From assembly GCF_014203595.1 (NCBI RefSeq), contig NZ_JACHJK010000002.1, forward strand, positions 620,001-684,000: a stretch of DNA of 64,000 nt, read 5' to 3'. Shown here in pieces: positions 35,763-44,515 of the stretch. The DNA is from Streptomyces echinatus. Lineage in GTDB: Bacteria; Actinomycetota; Actinomycetes; Streptomycetales; Streptomycetaceae. The notes below the pieces were generated by a model, which had not been told where the DNA came from, did no database searches, and saw nothing but the letters and a program-made list of their open reading frames with translations. The number at the start of each line of letters is the position of its first letter. The stretch's first letter is position 1. A program made the translations under genes and the position numbers.

Positions 35763-37570
35763 TCGGCGTTGCGCCGCCGGCGTACGACCCGGCGGCCCCG
35801 ACGACCGCCACCACCCTTCCCGTCGGCGCCACCGCGACCGTGCGCGCCTACGTCACCGAGCTGTTCCGCCGGCACCGCCGGGCCTTCCTGCTGCTCATCA
35901 CCGTCAACACGGTGGCCGTCGTCGCCTCCATGGCGGGCCCCTACCTGCTCGGCGGCCTGATCGAGCGGGTGTCCGACGGGGCCGAGGAGCTGCATCTGGG
36001 CCTGGTCACCGGGCTGTTCGTGCTCGCCCTCGGCGTGCAGGCCGTGTTCGTGCGGCAGGTACGGCTGCGGGGCGCGATGCTCGGCGAGCGGATGCTGGCG
36101 GATCTGCGCGAGGACTTCCTCGTCCGGTCCGTCGGGCTGCCGCCGGGCGTGCTGGAACGGGCGGGCACCGGTGACCTTCTGTCCCGCATCACCACCGACA
36201 TCGACCGGCTGGCCAACGCCATGCGCGAGGCCGTGCCGCAGCTGGCCATCGGCGTGGTGTGGGCCTTGCTGCTGCTCGGCGGGCTGGTCGTGACGGCTCC
36301 GCCACTGGCCGCCGCGGTGCTGCTCGCCGTGCCGGTCCTGGTGATCGGCTGCCGCTGGTACTTCAGGCGGGCGCCTGCCGGGTACCGCTCGGAATCCGCC
36401 GGGTACGCCGCCGTCGCCGCCGCGCTCGCCGAGACCGTGGACGCCGGCCACACCATCGAGGCCCACCGCCTCGGTGCCCGCCGCGTGGCCCTGTCGGAGC
36501 GGCGGATCAAGGAATGGACAGCGTGGGAGCGCTACACGCTCTGGCTCCGCTCCGTGCTGTTCCCGGTCATCAACGCCGTCCACCTCCTCGTGCTCGGTTC
36601 CGTCCTGATGGTCGGCGGTGTGTTCGTCCTGCGGGGCTGGATCGGTGTGGGCCAGCTGACCACGGGCGCGCTCATCGCCCAGATGCTCGTCGACCCGGTG
36701 AACCTGATCCTGCGCTGGTACGACGAGGTTCAGGTCGCCCAGGTGTCGCTGGCCCGCCTGGTCGGCGTGCGGGACATCGAGCCGGACGCCGGGGACGCCT
36801 CGCTGACGCCCGACGGCCGGTCCGTGCACGCCGACCGCGTGCACTTCGGCTACCGGGAGGGCGTCGACGTGCTGCGCTGGGTCTCCCTGGAGGTCGCGCC
36901 GGGCACCCGGCTCGCCCTGGTCGGGCCGTCCGGCGCGGGCAAGTCCACCCTGGGCCGGCTCCTCGCCGGGATCTACGCGCCCCGGGACGGCCGGATCACC
37001 CTGGGCGGGGCCGAGCTGTCCCGGATGCCCGCCGAACGCGTCCGCTCGCACGTCGCCCTCGTCAACCAGGAGCACCACGTCTTCGTGGGATCCCTGCGCG
37101 ACAACCTCCTGCTGGCCCTCCCCCACCCCCGGCCGGCCGGGGGCGCCTCCCCGGACAGCCACGACGCCGAGCTGTGGGCGGCCCTGGGCGCGGTCGATGC
37201 GGACGGGTGGGCGCGGGCGCTGGACGACGGCCTGGACACCGAGGTCGGCTCCGGCGGCCTGGCGCTGACCCCGGCGCAGGCCCAGCAGATCGCGCTGGCC
37301 CGGCTGGTGCTGGCCGATCCGCACACCCTGGTCCTGGACGAGGCGACCTCGCTGCTCGATCCGCGTGCGGCCCGCCATCTGGAACGCTCGCTGGCACGTG
37401 TGCTCGACGGCCGCACCGTGGTGGCCATCGCCCATCGTCTGCACACCGCCCATGACGCCGACGTGATCGCCGTCGTGGAGAACGGCCGGATCAGCGAGCT
37501 GGGCAGCCACGACGAGCTGGTCGCGGCGGACGGGCCCTACGCCGCGCTGTGGCGGTCCTGGCACGGGTGA
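35759..37570 (+). CDS. ABC exporter subunit, partner of the upstream gene
   Basis: 603 residues, six-span membrane domain followed by an ATPase domain. Walker A VGPSGAGKSTLG, Q-loop LVNQEHHVFVGSL, Walker B TLVLDEATSLLD and H-loop AIAHRLH are intact, but the signature is changed (LTPAQAQQIALAR instead of LSGGQ). In a dimer with the upstream subunit, this Walker A meets the other chain's intact LSGGQ to form one working site, while the second site lacks both halves. Starts in a 4-base overlap (35759-35762). Confidence 0.92.
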   Translation: MIGVAPPAYDPAAPTTATTLPVGATATVRAYVTELFRRHRRAFLLLITVNTVAVVASMAGPYLLGGLIERVSDGAEELHLGLVTGLFVLALGVQAVFVRQVRLRGAMLGERMLADLREDFLVRSVGLPPGVLERAGTGDLLSRITTDIDRLANAMREAVPQLAIGVVWALLLLGGLVVTAPPLAAAVLLAVPVLVIGCRWYFRRAPAGYRSESAGYAAVAAALAETVDAGHTIEAHRLGARRVALSERRIKEWTAWERYTLWLRSVLFPVINAVHLLVLGSVLMVGGVFVLRGWIGVGQLTTGALIAQMLVDPVNLILRWYDEVQVAQVSLARLVGVRDIEPDAGDASLTPDGRSVHADRVHFGYREGVDVLRWVSLEVAPGTRLALVGPSGAGKSTLGRLLAGIYAPRDGRITLGGAELSRMPAERVRSHVALVNQEHHVFVGSLRDNLLLALPHPRPAGGASPDSHDAELWAALGAVDADGWARALDDGLDTEVGSGGLALTPAQAQQIALARLVLADPHTLVLDEATSLLDPRAARHLERSLARVLDGRTVVAIAHRLHTAHDADVIAVVENGRISELGSHDELVAADGPYAALWRSWHG

Positions 37571-38049
37571 GCGACTGCCGGGGCGCCGGTGACCACGGGT
37601 ACCGGTGACCATGAATGCCGGTGATGGCGGGTGTGGGTGATCACTGGGCCCGTTTCCCGGTGGGCGCGGGCGGTCCTGCCGGCGGGGGTGCGGGTGCCCC
37701 TGCCGGAGGCGGAGGGTTCCCTCGCGGGGCCGGGGGTGCGGCCGGCACCGTGCTTCCCGGAACCGGGGCACGCGGTGGCCGGCCCGGGCCGCCGGGGCGG
37801 TCGTCGACCCGTCACGCGCGGGGGTCCGCCGGGTCCGGTCCGGCTCCGGTGCCGGGGCGGGCACCCCTTCCGGTAGTCGTGCCGTTGCGCAGTGCGGAGC
37901 AAGGGTGGAAGGCTGGAAAGCGGCGGCACAGGCTCGGGGCGCGCCCGGGAACCACACGGTTCACGGCGTGTGAGCCCCGTGCCGTGTGTGCAGACGGCCC
38001 GCCATCCACTGGGGCGGCATCCGGCCGTCCTCACCACCTGGAGGTACTC
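37571..38049. other. 479-bp stretch without a supported gene
   Basis: It begins with repeats of ACCGGTGACC/GCCGGTGATG (37588-37630). A glycine-rich open frame runs in phase into the DUF5709 gene from 37615, but it has no conserved start and no ribosome site, whereas GTG 38050 does. I see no RNA structure or operator that I can name. Confidence 0.4.
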
Positions 38050-38520
38050 GTGGACAGCGCCGACGGCTGGGGGGACGACGTCTACCAGCCCGATCCCTCG
38101 GAGATCCGGGAGGACTCGGGGGTGCTCGACGTCGAGGACACACTGGACTTCGACGGCGTCGCCGACCCCCTCGACCGCGGCTGGTCCCCTCCCGAGCGAC
38201 CGTGGGCGGTCGAACACCGTGGCGTGACCGCAGCCGAACGCCAGGCGGGCGAGACGCTCGACCAGCGGCTCGCGGAGGAGCTGCCCGACCCCACTGCGCC
38301 GGACGACGACGGTATCGGCGACTGCGACGGCACGGACGGGGAGCTTCTGGACAACGAGGTCGGCAACTTCCGTTCCGGCCGGCTGGTGGCCCCCGACGAG
38401 GGTGCCCACGAGGACGAGGAGGCCGCCCTCGTCGCCACCGACGTCGGCATCGACGGGGCCGCCGCCTCCGCCGAGGAGGCCGCGATGCACATCGTCGACG
38501 AGGACTCCCTCTCCGGCTGA
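38050..38520 (+). CDS. DUF5709 acidic protein
   Basis: 156 residues, very acidic. Matches the actinobacterial DUF5709 family: DDVYQPDPSE near the start, LDVEDTLDFDGVADPLDRGW, SPPERPWAVEHRGVTAAERQ, GETLDQRLAEELPD, then an Asp/Glu-rich tail with SAEEAAMHIVDED. Function unknown; cytosolic by sequence. GTG 38050 has a GGAGG six bases upstream. It precedes rpmE2 by 87 bases. Confidence 0.85.
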   Translation: MDSADGWGDDVYQPDPSEIREDSGVLDVEDTLDFDGVADPLDRGWSPPERPWAVEHRGVTAAERQAGETLDQRLAEELPDPTAPDDDGIGDCDGTDGELLDNEVGNFRSGRLVAPDEGAHEDEEAALVATDVGIDGAAASAEEAAMHIVDEDSLSG

Positions 38521-38547
38521 GAGGACTCCGACACTGGCTGAGCGGGA

Positions 38548-38587
38548 CCGTCCGGACACCACCCCCGTCCGGACACCCGTCCGGACC
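38548..38587. repeat. Three CCGTCCGGAC repeats before rpmE2
   Basis: CCGTCCGGACACC occurs at 38548-38560 and 38565-38577, and CCGTCCGGACC at 38577-38587. Each contains the palindrome GTCCGGAC. They lie 20-60 bases before the rpmE2 ATG, where an operator would sit. Confidence 0.6.
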
Positions 38588-38607
38588 GCCCGGCACGAGG
38601 AGCCGCC

Positions 38608-38871
38608 ATGCAACAGGACCAGCACCCCGACTACCACCCTGTGGTCTTCCGCGACCGCGCCGCCGGATACGCGTTCCTGACCCGTTCCACCGCGCGGAGC
38701 GAGCAGACGATCGAGTGGGACGACGGCCGGACCTACCCGGTGATCGACGTGGAGATCTCCTCCGAGAGCCACCCCTTCTACACGGGAAGGGCCCGCTCCG
38801 TCGACACCGAGGGCCGGATCGCCCGCTTCGAGCGCCGGTACGGCGCGGCGGACACCGACGAGGCCATCTGA
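38608..38871 (+). CDS. rpmE2: Type B 50S ribosomal protein L31
   Basis: 87 residues. [20 protein letters not shown] and SESHPFYTG are the typical conserved parts of type B L31. It lacks the CxxC zinc-binding cysteines of the standard L31, so it is the C-minus form that replaces the zinc-containing protein on the ribosome when zinc is scarce. GAGGAG precedes the ATG. In relatives this gene is under Zur control, but I see no AT-rich Zur box here. Confidence 0.93.
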   Translation: MQQDQHPDYHPVVFRDRAAGYAFLTRSTARSEQTIEWDDGRTYPVIDVEISSESHPFYTGRARSVDTEGRIARFERRYGAADTDEAI

Positions 38872-38892
38872 CCCCGGGGGCGCCCTCAGATG
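38865..38892. terminator. Hairpin holding both convergent stop codons
   Basis: CATCTGA (38865-38871) pairs with TCAGATG (38886-38892). The TGA of rpmE2 and the reverse-strand TGA of the next gene are both in the stem, with a CCCCGGGGGCGCCC loop. Confidence 0.7.
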
Positions 38893-39680
38893 ACGTTGAG
38901 GGCCGCGGCGCAGCCCACTCCCCCGAGCAGCATGAACACCGGCATCAGCACCTTGAGCTCGACCCAGCTGCCCGCCCGGAACCGCATCGCCTTCGGCGGG
39001 CCGATCGGGTACCAGCGCTTGCGCCCCACCGGGATCGGCCACAGGATCGGGCAGCCGGACACGGTCAGCGCGTCCCCGATGTCGTGCACCAGCGCGCCCA
39101 GCACGATCGGCAGCCCCAGCCACAGGTACTCCTGCCCGTGCGCGGTGAACAGCCAGTCGGAACCGTTGCCCGGCTTGTCCAGCACTCCCGCGAGGATCCA
39201 CGCGCTGGTCGCCGCCAGCAGCCAGACCAGGACGTCGCTGCTGGACCCGCGCGCCGCCCGCCACAGCAGCCCCTCGATGGCGAGCACCATGTGCACGAAG
39301 AGGATCGCCAGCACCGCCCAGCGGCCCCCCGTGATTGCCGCCGCGGAGGATCCGGCACCGATCAGGACCGCCCAGACCCAGGTGTGCGTCAGCGTCCGGT
39401 GCCCGCCGGAGCGCCGCGGGTCGCCCTGCTTCCTGGTCGCCTTGTAGACGGCGTACGACAGCTTGTCCACGATCTCGCAGATCCAGCGGGAGATCGGCCC
39501 GAAGGCCCGGGAGATGGTGGCCGCCTTGTGGTCGAGATCCGGGGCGAGAGCGGCGCCGGCGGAGATCAGGGCGCCGCAGAGGAGGACCGGCCAGGGCATC
39601 GGGTGCCCGGCGGCCGCCGCGGCGGCTCCGACGCCCAGCCAGGCCGCGGCTCCCGACAGTGAGTGTGCTGGTCCCATCAT
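38886..39680 (-). CDS. Membrane metal-dependent hydrolase-like protein (YdjM/DUF457)
   Basis: 264 residues. Conserved motifs LAPDLDHKAATISRAFGP, GGHRTLTHTWVW and ALVHDIGDALTVSGCPILWP carry the Asp/His residues of the YdjM-like membrane-bound metal-dependent hydrolase family. About five hydrophobic spans lie among them. Function in actinobacteria is not established. ATG 39680 has GGGAAG upstream; the adjacent ATG at 39677 is equally possible. Confidence 0.85.
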   Translation of the reverse strand: MMGPAHSLSGAAAWLGVGAAAAAAGHPMPWPVLLCGALISAGAALAPDLDHKAATISRAFGPISRWICEIVDKLSYAVYKATRKQGDPRRSGGHRTLTHTWVWAVLIGAGSSAAAITGGRWAVLAILFVHMVLAIEGLLWRAARGSSSDVLVWLLAATSAWILAGVLDKPGNGSDWLFTAHGQEYLWLGLPIVLGALVHDIGDALTVSGCPILWPIPVGRKRWYPIGPPKAMRFRAGSWVELKVLMPVFMLLGGVGCAAALNVI

Positions 39681-39825
39681 GGCCGCTTCCCGCCCCATTC
39701 CTCGTGTGCCGCTGTCCAGTTGACCTGGTGCGCCGACGCTGCGCCGGCGACACAGCGTAGCGGCCGTGATCTTGGAGCCCGCAGCCGATTCCCCGCTCGG
39801 GCGGTGGGCCAGGCAAGATGGGGGC

Positions 39826-42339
39826 GTGACCCTCATCGATCAGCTGCCGCCGACCGCCGACCCCGACGCCCTCTACGAAGCCTTCGAGTCGTGGGCGCAG
39901 GAGCGTGGCCTCACCCTCTATCCCCACCAGGAGGAGGCGCTGATCGAGGTGGTCTCCGGGGCGAACGTGATCGTCTCGACGCCCACCGGCTCCGGCAAGA
40001 GCATGATCGCCGCGGGGGCGCACTTCGCCGCGCTGGCCCGGGACGAGGTCACCTTCTACACTGCGCCGATCAAGGCGCTGGTGTCGGAGAAGTTCTTCGA
40101 GCTGTGCAAGCTCTTCGGCACCGAGAACGTCGGCATGCTCACCGGCGACGCCTCCGTGAACGCCGACGCGCCCGTCATCTGCTGCACTGCCGAGGTGCTG
40201 GCGTCGATCGCGCTGCGCGACGGCAAGCACGCGGACGTCGGCCAGGTCGTCATGGACGAGTTCCACTTCTACGCGGAGGGCGACCGCGGCTGGGCCTGGC
40301 AGATTCCGCTGCTGGAGCTCCCTCAGGCGCAGTTCATCCTGATGTCGGCAACTTTGGGTGATGTGTCCTTCTTCGAGAAGGACCTCACGCGCCGCACCGG
40401 CCGTCCCACATCGGTGGTCCGCTCGGCGACCCGCCCGGTGCCCCTCTCCTACGAGTACCAGCTGACCCCGCTCACCGAGACGCTCACCGACCTGCTGGCG
40501 ACCAAGCAGGCCCCCGTCTACATCGTGCACTTCACCCAGGCGCAGGCCGTGGAGCGGGCGCAGGCGCTGATGAGCATCAACATGTGCTCGCGCGAGGAGA
40601 AGGACCAGATCGCCGAGCTGATCGGCAACTTCCGCTTCACCACCAAGTTCGGCCGCAACCTCTCCCGTTACGTGCGGCACGGCATCGGCGTGCACCACGC
40701 CGGCATGCTGCCCAAGTACCGGCGCCTGGTGGAGAAGCTCGCCCAGGCCGGTCTGCTGAAGGTCATCTGCGGCACCGACACGCTCGGCGTGGGCGTCAAC
40801 GTGCCCATCCGCACGGTGCTGTTCACGGCGCTGACCAAGTACGACGGCAGCCGGGTGCGCACCCTGCGGGCCCGCGAGTTCCACCAGATCGCGGGCCGGG
40901 CCGGCCGGGCCGGTTTCGACACCGCGGGGCTCGTGGTCGCGCAGGCGCCGGAGCACGTCATCGAGAACGAGAAGGCCCTGGCGAAGGCGGGTGACGACCC
41001 GAAGAAGCGGCGCAAGGTCGTGCGCAAGAAGGCGCCGGAGGGCTTTGTCGCCTGGACGGAGAACACCTTCCAGAAGCTGATCGAGTCGGATCCGGAGCCG
41101 CTGACCTCGCGCTTCCGGGTGACGCACACGATGCTGCTGTCGGTGATCGCCCGCCCGGGCAACGCGTTCGAGGCGATGCGCCACCTCCTGGAGGACAACC
41201 ACGAGCCGCGCAGGCAGCAGTTGCGGCACATCCGCCGGGCCATCGCGATCTACCGCTCGCTGCTGGACGGCGGGATCGTGGAGAAGCTCGACAAGCCGGA
41301 CGCCGAGGGCCGCATCGTCCGGCTCACGGTCGACCTCCAGCAGGACTTCGCGCTGAACCAGCCGCTGTCCACGTTCGCTCTGGCCTCGTTCGAACTCCTC
41401 GACCCCGAGTCGCCGTCCTACGCCCTCGACATGGTCTCCGTCGTCGAGTCCACCCTGGACGACCCGAGGCAGATCCTCGTCGCCCAGCAGAACAAGGCGC
41501 GCGGCGAGGCCGTGGCCGCGATGAAGGCGGACGGGGTCGAGTACGAGGAGCGCATGGAGCGCCTGCAGGACATCACGTACCCGAAGCCGCTGGAAGAGCT
41601 GCTCTTCCACGCGTACAACACCTACCGCAAGAGTCACCCGTGGGTCGGTGACCACCCGCTGTCGCCGAAGTCGGTGATCCGGGACATGTACGAGCGGGCG
41701 CTGTCCTTCACGGAGCTGGTGTCGTTCTACGAGCTGGCCCGCACCGAGGGCATCGTGCTGCGCTACCTCGCCAGCGCCTACAAGACCCTGGACCACACCA
41801 TCCCGGACGACCTGAAGTCCGAGGACCTGCAGGACCTGATCGAGTGGCTGGGCGAGATGGTGCGCCAGGTGGACTCCAGCCTGCTGGACGAGTGGGAGCA
41901 GCTCGCCAACCCGGAGGAGATGACCGCCGAGGAGGCCCGGGAGAAGGCCGACGAGGTCAAGCCGGTCACCGCCAACGCCCGCGCCTTCCGCGTGCTGGTC
42001 CGCAACGCCATGTTCCGCCGCGTGGAACTGGCCGCACTGGACCAGGTCGAGGAACTGGGCGAGATGGACGCCGACTCCGGCTGGGACGCCGACGCCTGGG
42101 GCGAGGCGATGGACAAGTACTGGGACGAGTACGACGACCTCGGCACCGGCCCCGACGCCCGCGGCCCGAAGCTTCTCGTCATCAAGGAGGAGCCGGAGAA
42201 CGGCATCTGGCGCGTCCGCCAGATCTTCGAGGACCCGAGCGGCGACCACGACTGGGGTATCAGCGCGGAGATCGACCTCGCGGCCTCCGACGCCGAGGGC
42301 CGTGCGGTCGTCCGCGTCACCGACGTCGGCCAGCTGTGA
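39826..42339 (+). CDS. DEAD/DEAH-box RNA helicase (DUF3516 type)
   Basis: 837 residues, superfamily 2 helicase related to Ski2/HelY. Motif I TPTGSGKS, II DEFHFY (a DExH variant), III SATLGD, and a helicase C domain with GVHHAGMLPKYRRLVEKLAQ, TDTLGVGVNVP and QIAGRAGRAGF. The last 350 residues form the DUF3516-type helical domain. It probably unwinds RNA or ribonucleoprotein in the cytoplasm. GTG 39826 is chosen because conserved sequence starts there (TLIDQLPP); an ATG frame starts 60 bases earlier. The tesB gene follows after 40 bases. Confidence 0.92.
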   Translation: MTLIDQLPPTADPDALYEAFESWAQERGLTLYPHQEEALIEVVSGANVIVSTPTGSGKSMIAAGAHFAALARDEVTFYTAPIKALVSEKFFELCKLFGTENVGMLTGDASVNADAPVICCTAEVLASIALRDGKHADVGQVVMDEFHFYAEGDRGWAWQIPLLELPQAQFILMSATLGDVSFFEKDLTRRTGRPTSVVRSATRPVPLSYEYQLTPLTETLTDLLATKQAPVYIVHFTQAQAVERAQALMSINMCSREEKDQIAELIGNFRFTTKFGRNLSRYVRHGIGVHHAGMLPKYRRLVEKLAQAGLLKVICGTDTLGVGVNVPIRTVLFTALTKYDGSRVRTLRAREFHQIAGRAGRAGFDTAGLVVAQAPEHVIENEKALAKAGDDPKKRRKVVRKKAPEGFVAWTENTFQKLIESDPEPLTSRFRVTHTMLLSVIARPGNAFEAMRHLLEDNHEPRRQQLRHIRRAIAIYRSLLDGGIVEKLDKPDAEGRIVRLTVDLQQDFALNQPLSTFALASFELLDPESPSYALDMVSVVESTLDDPRQILVAQQNKARGEAVAAMKADGVEYEERMERLQDITYPKPLEELLFHAYNTYRKSHPWVGDHPLSPKSVIRDMYERALSFTELVSFYELARTEGIVLRYLASAYKTLDHTIPDDLKSEDLQDLIEWLGEMVRQVDSSLLDEWEQLANPEEMTAEEAREKADEVKPVTANARAFRVLVRNAMFRRVELAALDQVEELGEMDADSGWDADAWGEAMDKYWDEYDDLGTGPDARGPKLLVIKEEPENGIWRVRQIFEDPSGDHDWGISAEIDLAASDAEGRAVVRVTDVGQL

Positions 42340-42379
42340 GACCTGCGCGGCCACTGGTAAGCCAAGGAGAATCCCACCG

Positions 42380-43246
42380 ATGACGAATCCGGCCGAGAGG
42401 CTGGTCGACCTGCTCGACCTGGAACAGATCGAGGTCAACATCTTCCGTGGCCGCAGCCCGCAGGAGTCCCTGCAGCGGGTCTTCGGCGGCCAGGTGGCGG
42501 GCCAGGCGCTGGTCGCCGCCGGCCGCACCACGGACGGTGAGCGCCCCGTGCACTCGCTGCACGCGTACTTCCTGCGCCCGGGCCGGCCGGGCGTGCCGAT
42601 CGTGTACCAGGTGGAACGGGTCCGCGACGGGCGCTCCTTCACGACGCGCCGGGTCACGGCCGTGCAGCAGGGCCGCACGATCTTCAATCTGACCGCCTCC
42701 TTTCACAAGCCTGAGGAAGGACCGTTCGAGCACCAGTTGCCGCCGGCCCGGGAGGTGCCCGACCCCGAGTCGCTGCCGACGGTCGCCGACGAGATCCGCA
42801 AGCAGCTGGGCACGCTGCCGGAGCAGTTGGAGCGGATGGCGCGCCGCCAGCCCTTCGACATCCGTTACGTCGACCGGCTGCGCTGGAACACCGAGGAGAT
42901 CGAGGGGGCCGAGCCGCGCAGCGCCGTGTGGATGCGCGCGGTGGGACCGCTGGGCGACGACCCCTTGGTCCACACGTGCGCGCTGACCTACGCCAGTGAC
43001 ATGACCCTTCTGGACGCGGTCCGCATTCCGGTGGAACCCCTGTGGGGTGCGCGGAACTTCGACATGGCCTCGCTGGACCACGCCATGTGGTTCCACCGGC
43101 CTTTCCGCGCCGACGAGTGGTTCCTGTACGACCAGGAGTCCCCGATCATCACCGGCGGGCGTGGGCTGGCCCGTGGGCGCATCTACGACCTGCGGGGACG
43201 GTTGCTCGTCTCGGTCGTTCAGGAGGGCCTGTTCAGGGCCCTGTAG
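42380..43246 (+). CDS. tesB: Acyl-CoA thioesterase II
   Basis: 288 residues with the double hot-dog fold of TesB: LEQIEVNIFRGRSPQESLQR, VFGGQVAGQALVAA, VHSLHAYFLRPGRPGVPIVY, and in the second half SLDHAMWFHRPFRADEWFLY with the catalytic Asp. It hydrolyses medium- and long-chain acyl-CoAs to free acid and CoA. AAGGAGA sits at the right distance before ATG 42380. Probably in an operon with the helicase. Confidence 0.94.
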   Translation: MTNPAERLVDLLDLEQIEVNIFRGRSPQESLQRVFGGQVAGQALVAAGRTTDGERPVHSLHAYFLRPGRPGVPIVYQVERVRDGRSFTTRRVTAVQQGRTIFNLTASFHKPEEGPFEHQLPPAREVPDPESLPTVADEIRKQLGTLPEQLERMARRQPFDIRYVDRLRWNTEEIEGAEPRSAVWMRAVGPLGDDPLVHTCALTYASDMTLLDAVRIPVEPLWGARNFDMASLDHAMWFHRPFRADEWFLYDQESPIITGGRGLARGRIYDLRGRLLVSVVQEGLFRAL

Positions 43247-43312
43247 CACCCCGTCCCGAGGACCACGGCCGGGCCTTCACACCTGGCGTGGCGTTCGCCG
43301 CCGACCCGTTGT

Positions 43313-44392
43313 TCAGACCCGCGCGGGCCGCGTGGGCCGCGGGCTTCTCCGCCGCAGCCAGGCCCGCAGACCGCGGGACGGCCGCGGCGTGGCGGGCTGC
43401 GCCGGCCCGTGCTCCCGGGGATCGGTGAGCGCGGCCGGTCGTGCCGCCGGCTGGGGCGAGGGCACACACAACTCCGCGGGCCGCGTGGGCGGTTCGGGGG
43501 GCTGCTGGGCCGCATCAGGGGACCTCGTCGTCTCCGCCTCGGGTGCGGTGACCGTCCGGGTCATCGGCGGAATGGGCCGTGCGGCGGTTCGGATCGCCGA
43601 CGGGAGACGGTGTGTGGCGGGAGGCGAGGCGGTGCGGGCCTCCTCGAGGGACCGCGCCAGGTCGCTGCGCAGCCAGCCGATCTCGTCCGGGTCCTGCGCC
43701 GTCATGATCCGCTCGGCGACCTGCGCGGAGGGAGAACCGGGAACCGCGTGTCCCGGCGGGGCGGGCCGGAACCGGTTCAGGCAGGCACGCTCGTGCGGGT
43801 CCTCGACTACGCCGGCGACCTCGGCGGGCGCGAGGAAGGCGGCCACGGCGCCGGCACGGGCCCAGGGATCCTCGGCCTGCCGCAGCAGGAAGCCCAGCCG
43901 GCGTCCGCGCCAGTTGCGTGCCCGCAGGTCCACCCCCGCCGTCAGCTGGCCGCGCAGGGTCTCGGGCGTACGCCCCTTGAGCAGGCGCGCGTTCTCCGGG
44001 CTCGACGCGAACTCCCGCAGTTCTTCCGCCAGATAGAGCCAGACCACGGTCCGGTAGCGGTTGAGATAGAGCATGACGGGCACGAGCAGGCCCAGGCGGG
44101 CGAGCCGGACGAACCGGCCGGCCGGGATGTCCATGAGGGCGGCGCCCTCCGCCGTGCCCACGACCCGCACCCGGTCGCGGAGGGACTCGGGGAAGCCGTC
44201 CTGTGCGCGGAGGCGGTCGATCTCCGCATGCTCCACCCGGCGGCCCCCTCCCCCGCCCTCGTCGGGCACGGTCCGGATGCTGCCGAGCTGCACGGCGAGG
44301 TCGAACTCGGCGCGCTTGAGTCCCAGTTCGCGTGCGGCCCGGCTCGGCGCGCAGGTGCCGGGGCGGGGTGGGCCGAAAGTGGTTGCCGACAT
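43313..44392 (-). CDS. DUF6397-like hypothetical protein
   Basis: 359 residues. The first 220 residues are ordered: RAARELGLKRAEFDLAVQLG looks like a helix-turn-helix, then PAGRFVRLARLGLLVPVMLY, VVWLYLAEELREFA and LLKGRTPETLRGQLTAGVDL. After residue 250 it becomes a proline/arginine/alanine-rich tail. I recall this as a Streptomyces family annotated DUF6397, without known function. ATG 44392 has GGGGGAG seven bases before it. It lies next to an orphan Roadblock gene on the same strand. Confidence 0.75.
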   Translation of the reverse strand: MSATTFGPPRPGTCAPSRAARELGLKRAEFDLAVQLGSIRTVPDEGGGGGRRVEHAEIDRLRAQDGFPESLRDRVRVVGTAEGAALMDIPAGRFVRLARLGLLVPVMLYLNRYRTVVWLYLAEELREFASSPENARLLKGRTPETLRGQLTAGVDLRARNWRGRRLGFLLRQAEDPWARAGAVAAFLAPAEVAGVVEDPHERACLNRFRPAPPGHAVPGSPSAQVAERIMTAQDPDEIGWLRSDLARSLEEARTASPPATHRLPSAIRTAARPIPPMTRTVTAPEAETTRSPDAAQQPPEPPTRPAELCVPSPQPAARPAALTDPREHGPAQPATPRPSRGLRAWLRRRSPRPTRPARV

Positions 44393-44480
44393 GGTCGTAC
44401 TCCCCCGTCGTTCTCGGCTCACGCCCTGTGCGTTTGCCGTGCACCCACCGTAACCGGTCCCGGGCAGCTCGCGGCGAGCC

Positions 44481-44489
44481 TGTGGATAA
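44481..44489 (-). promoter_or_regulatory. Consensus DnaA box
   Basis: TGTGGATAA read on the other strand is TTATCCACA, the perfect DnaA box. It lies in the 123-base gap between the orphan Roadblock gene and the DUF6397-like gene. A single box far from oriC might affect the promoter or titrate DnaA; it may also be chance. Confidence 0.5.
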
Positions 44490-44515
44490 CTCCCCGAAGG
44501 GGAGAGAATCCCAGG

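Noticed and set aside
37615..38049. N-terminal extension of the DUF5709 protein
   Set aside because: The Gly-rich extension has no ribosome site or conserved sequence; GTG 38050 has GGAGG.
39463..39471. TTGTCCACG DnaA-like 9-mer
   Set aside because: Lies inside the coding sequence of the YdjM-like gene and is single; likely codon-driven.
37537..42687. A 1716-residue reverse open frame
   Set aside because: It is antisense to the helicase, tesB, rpmE2 and DUF5709 genes, an effect of strong GC bias; no motif or start is present.
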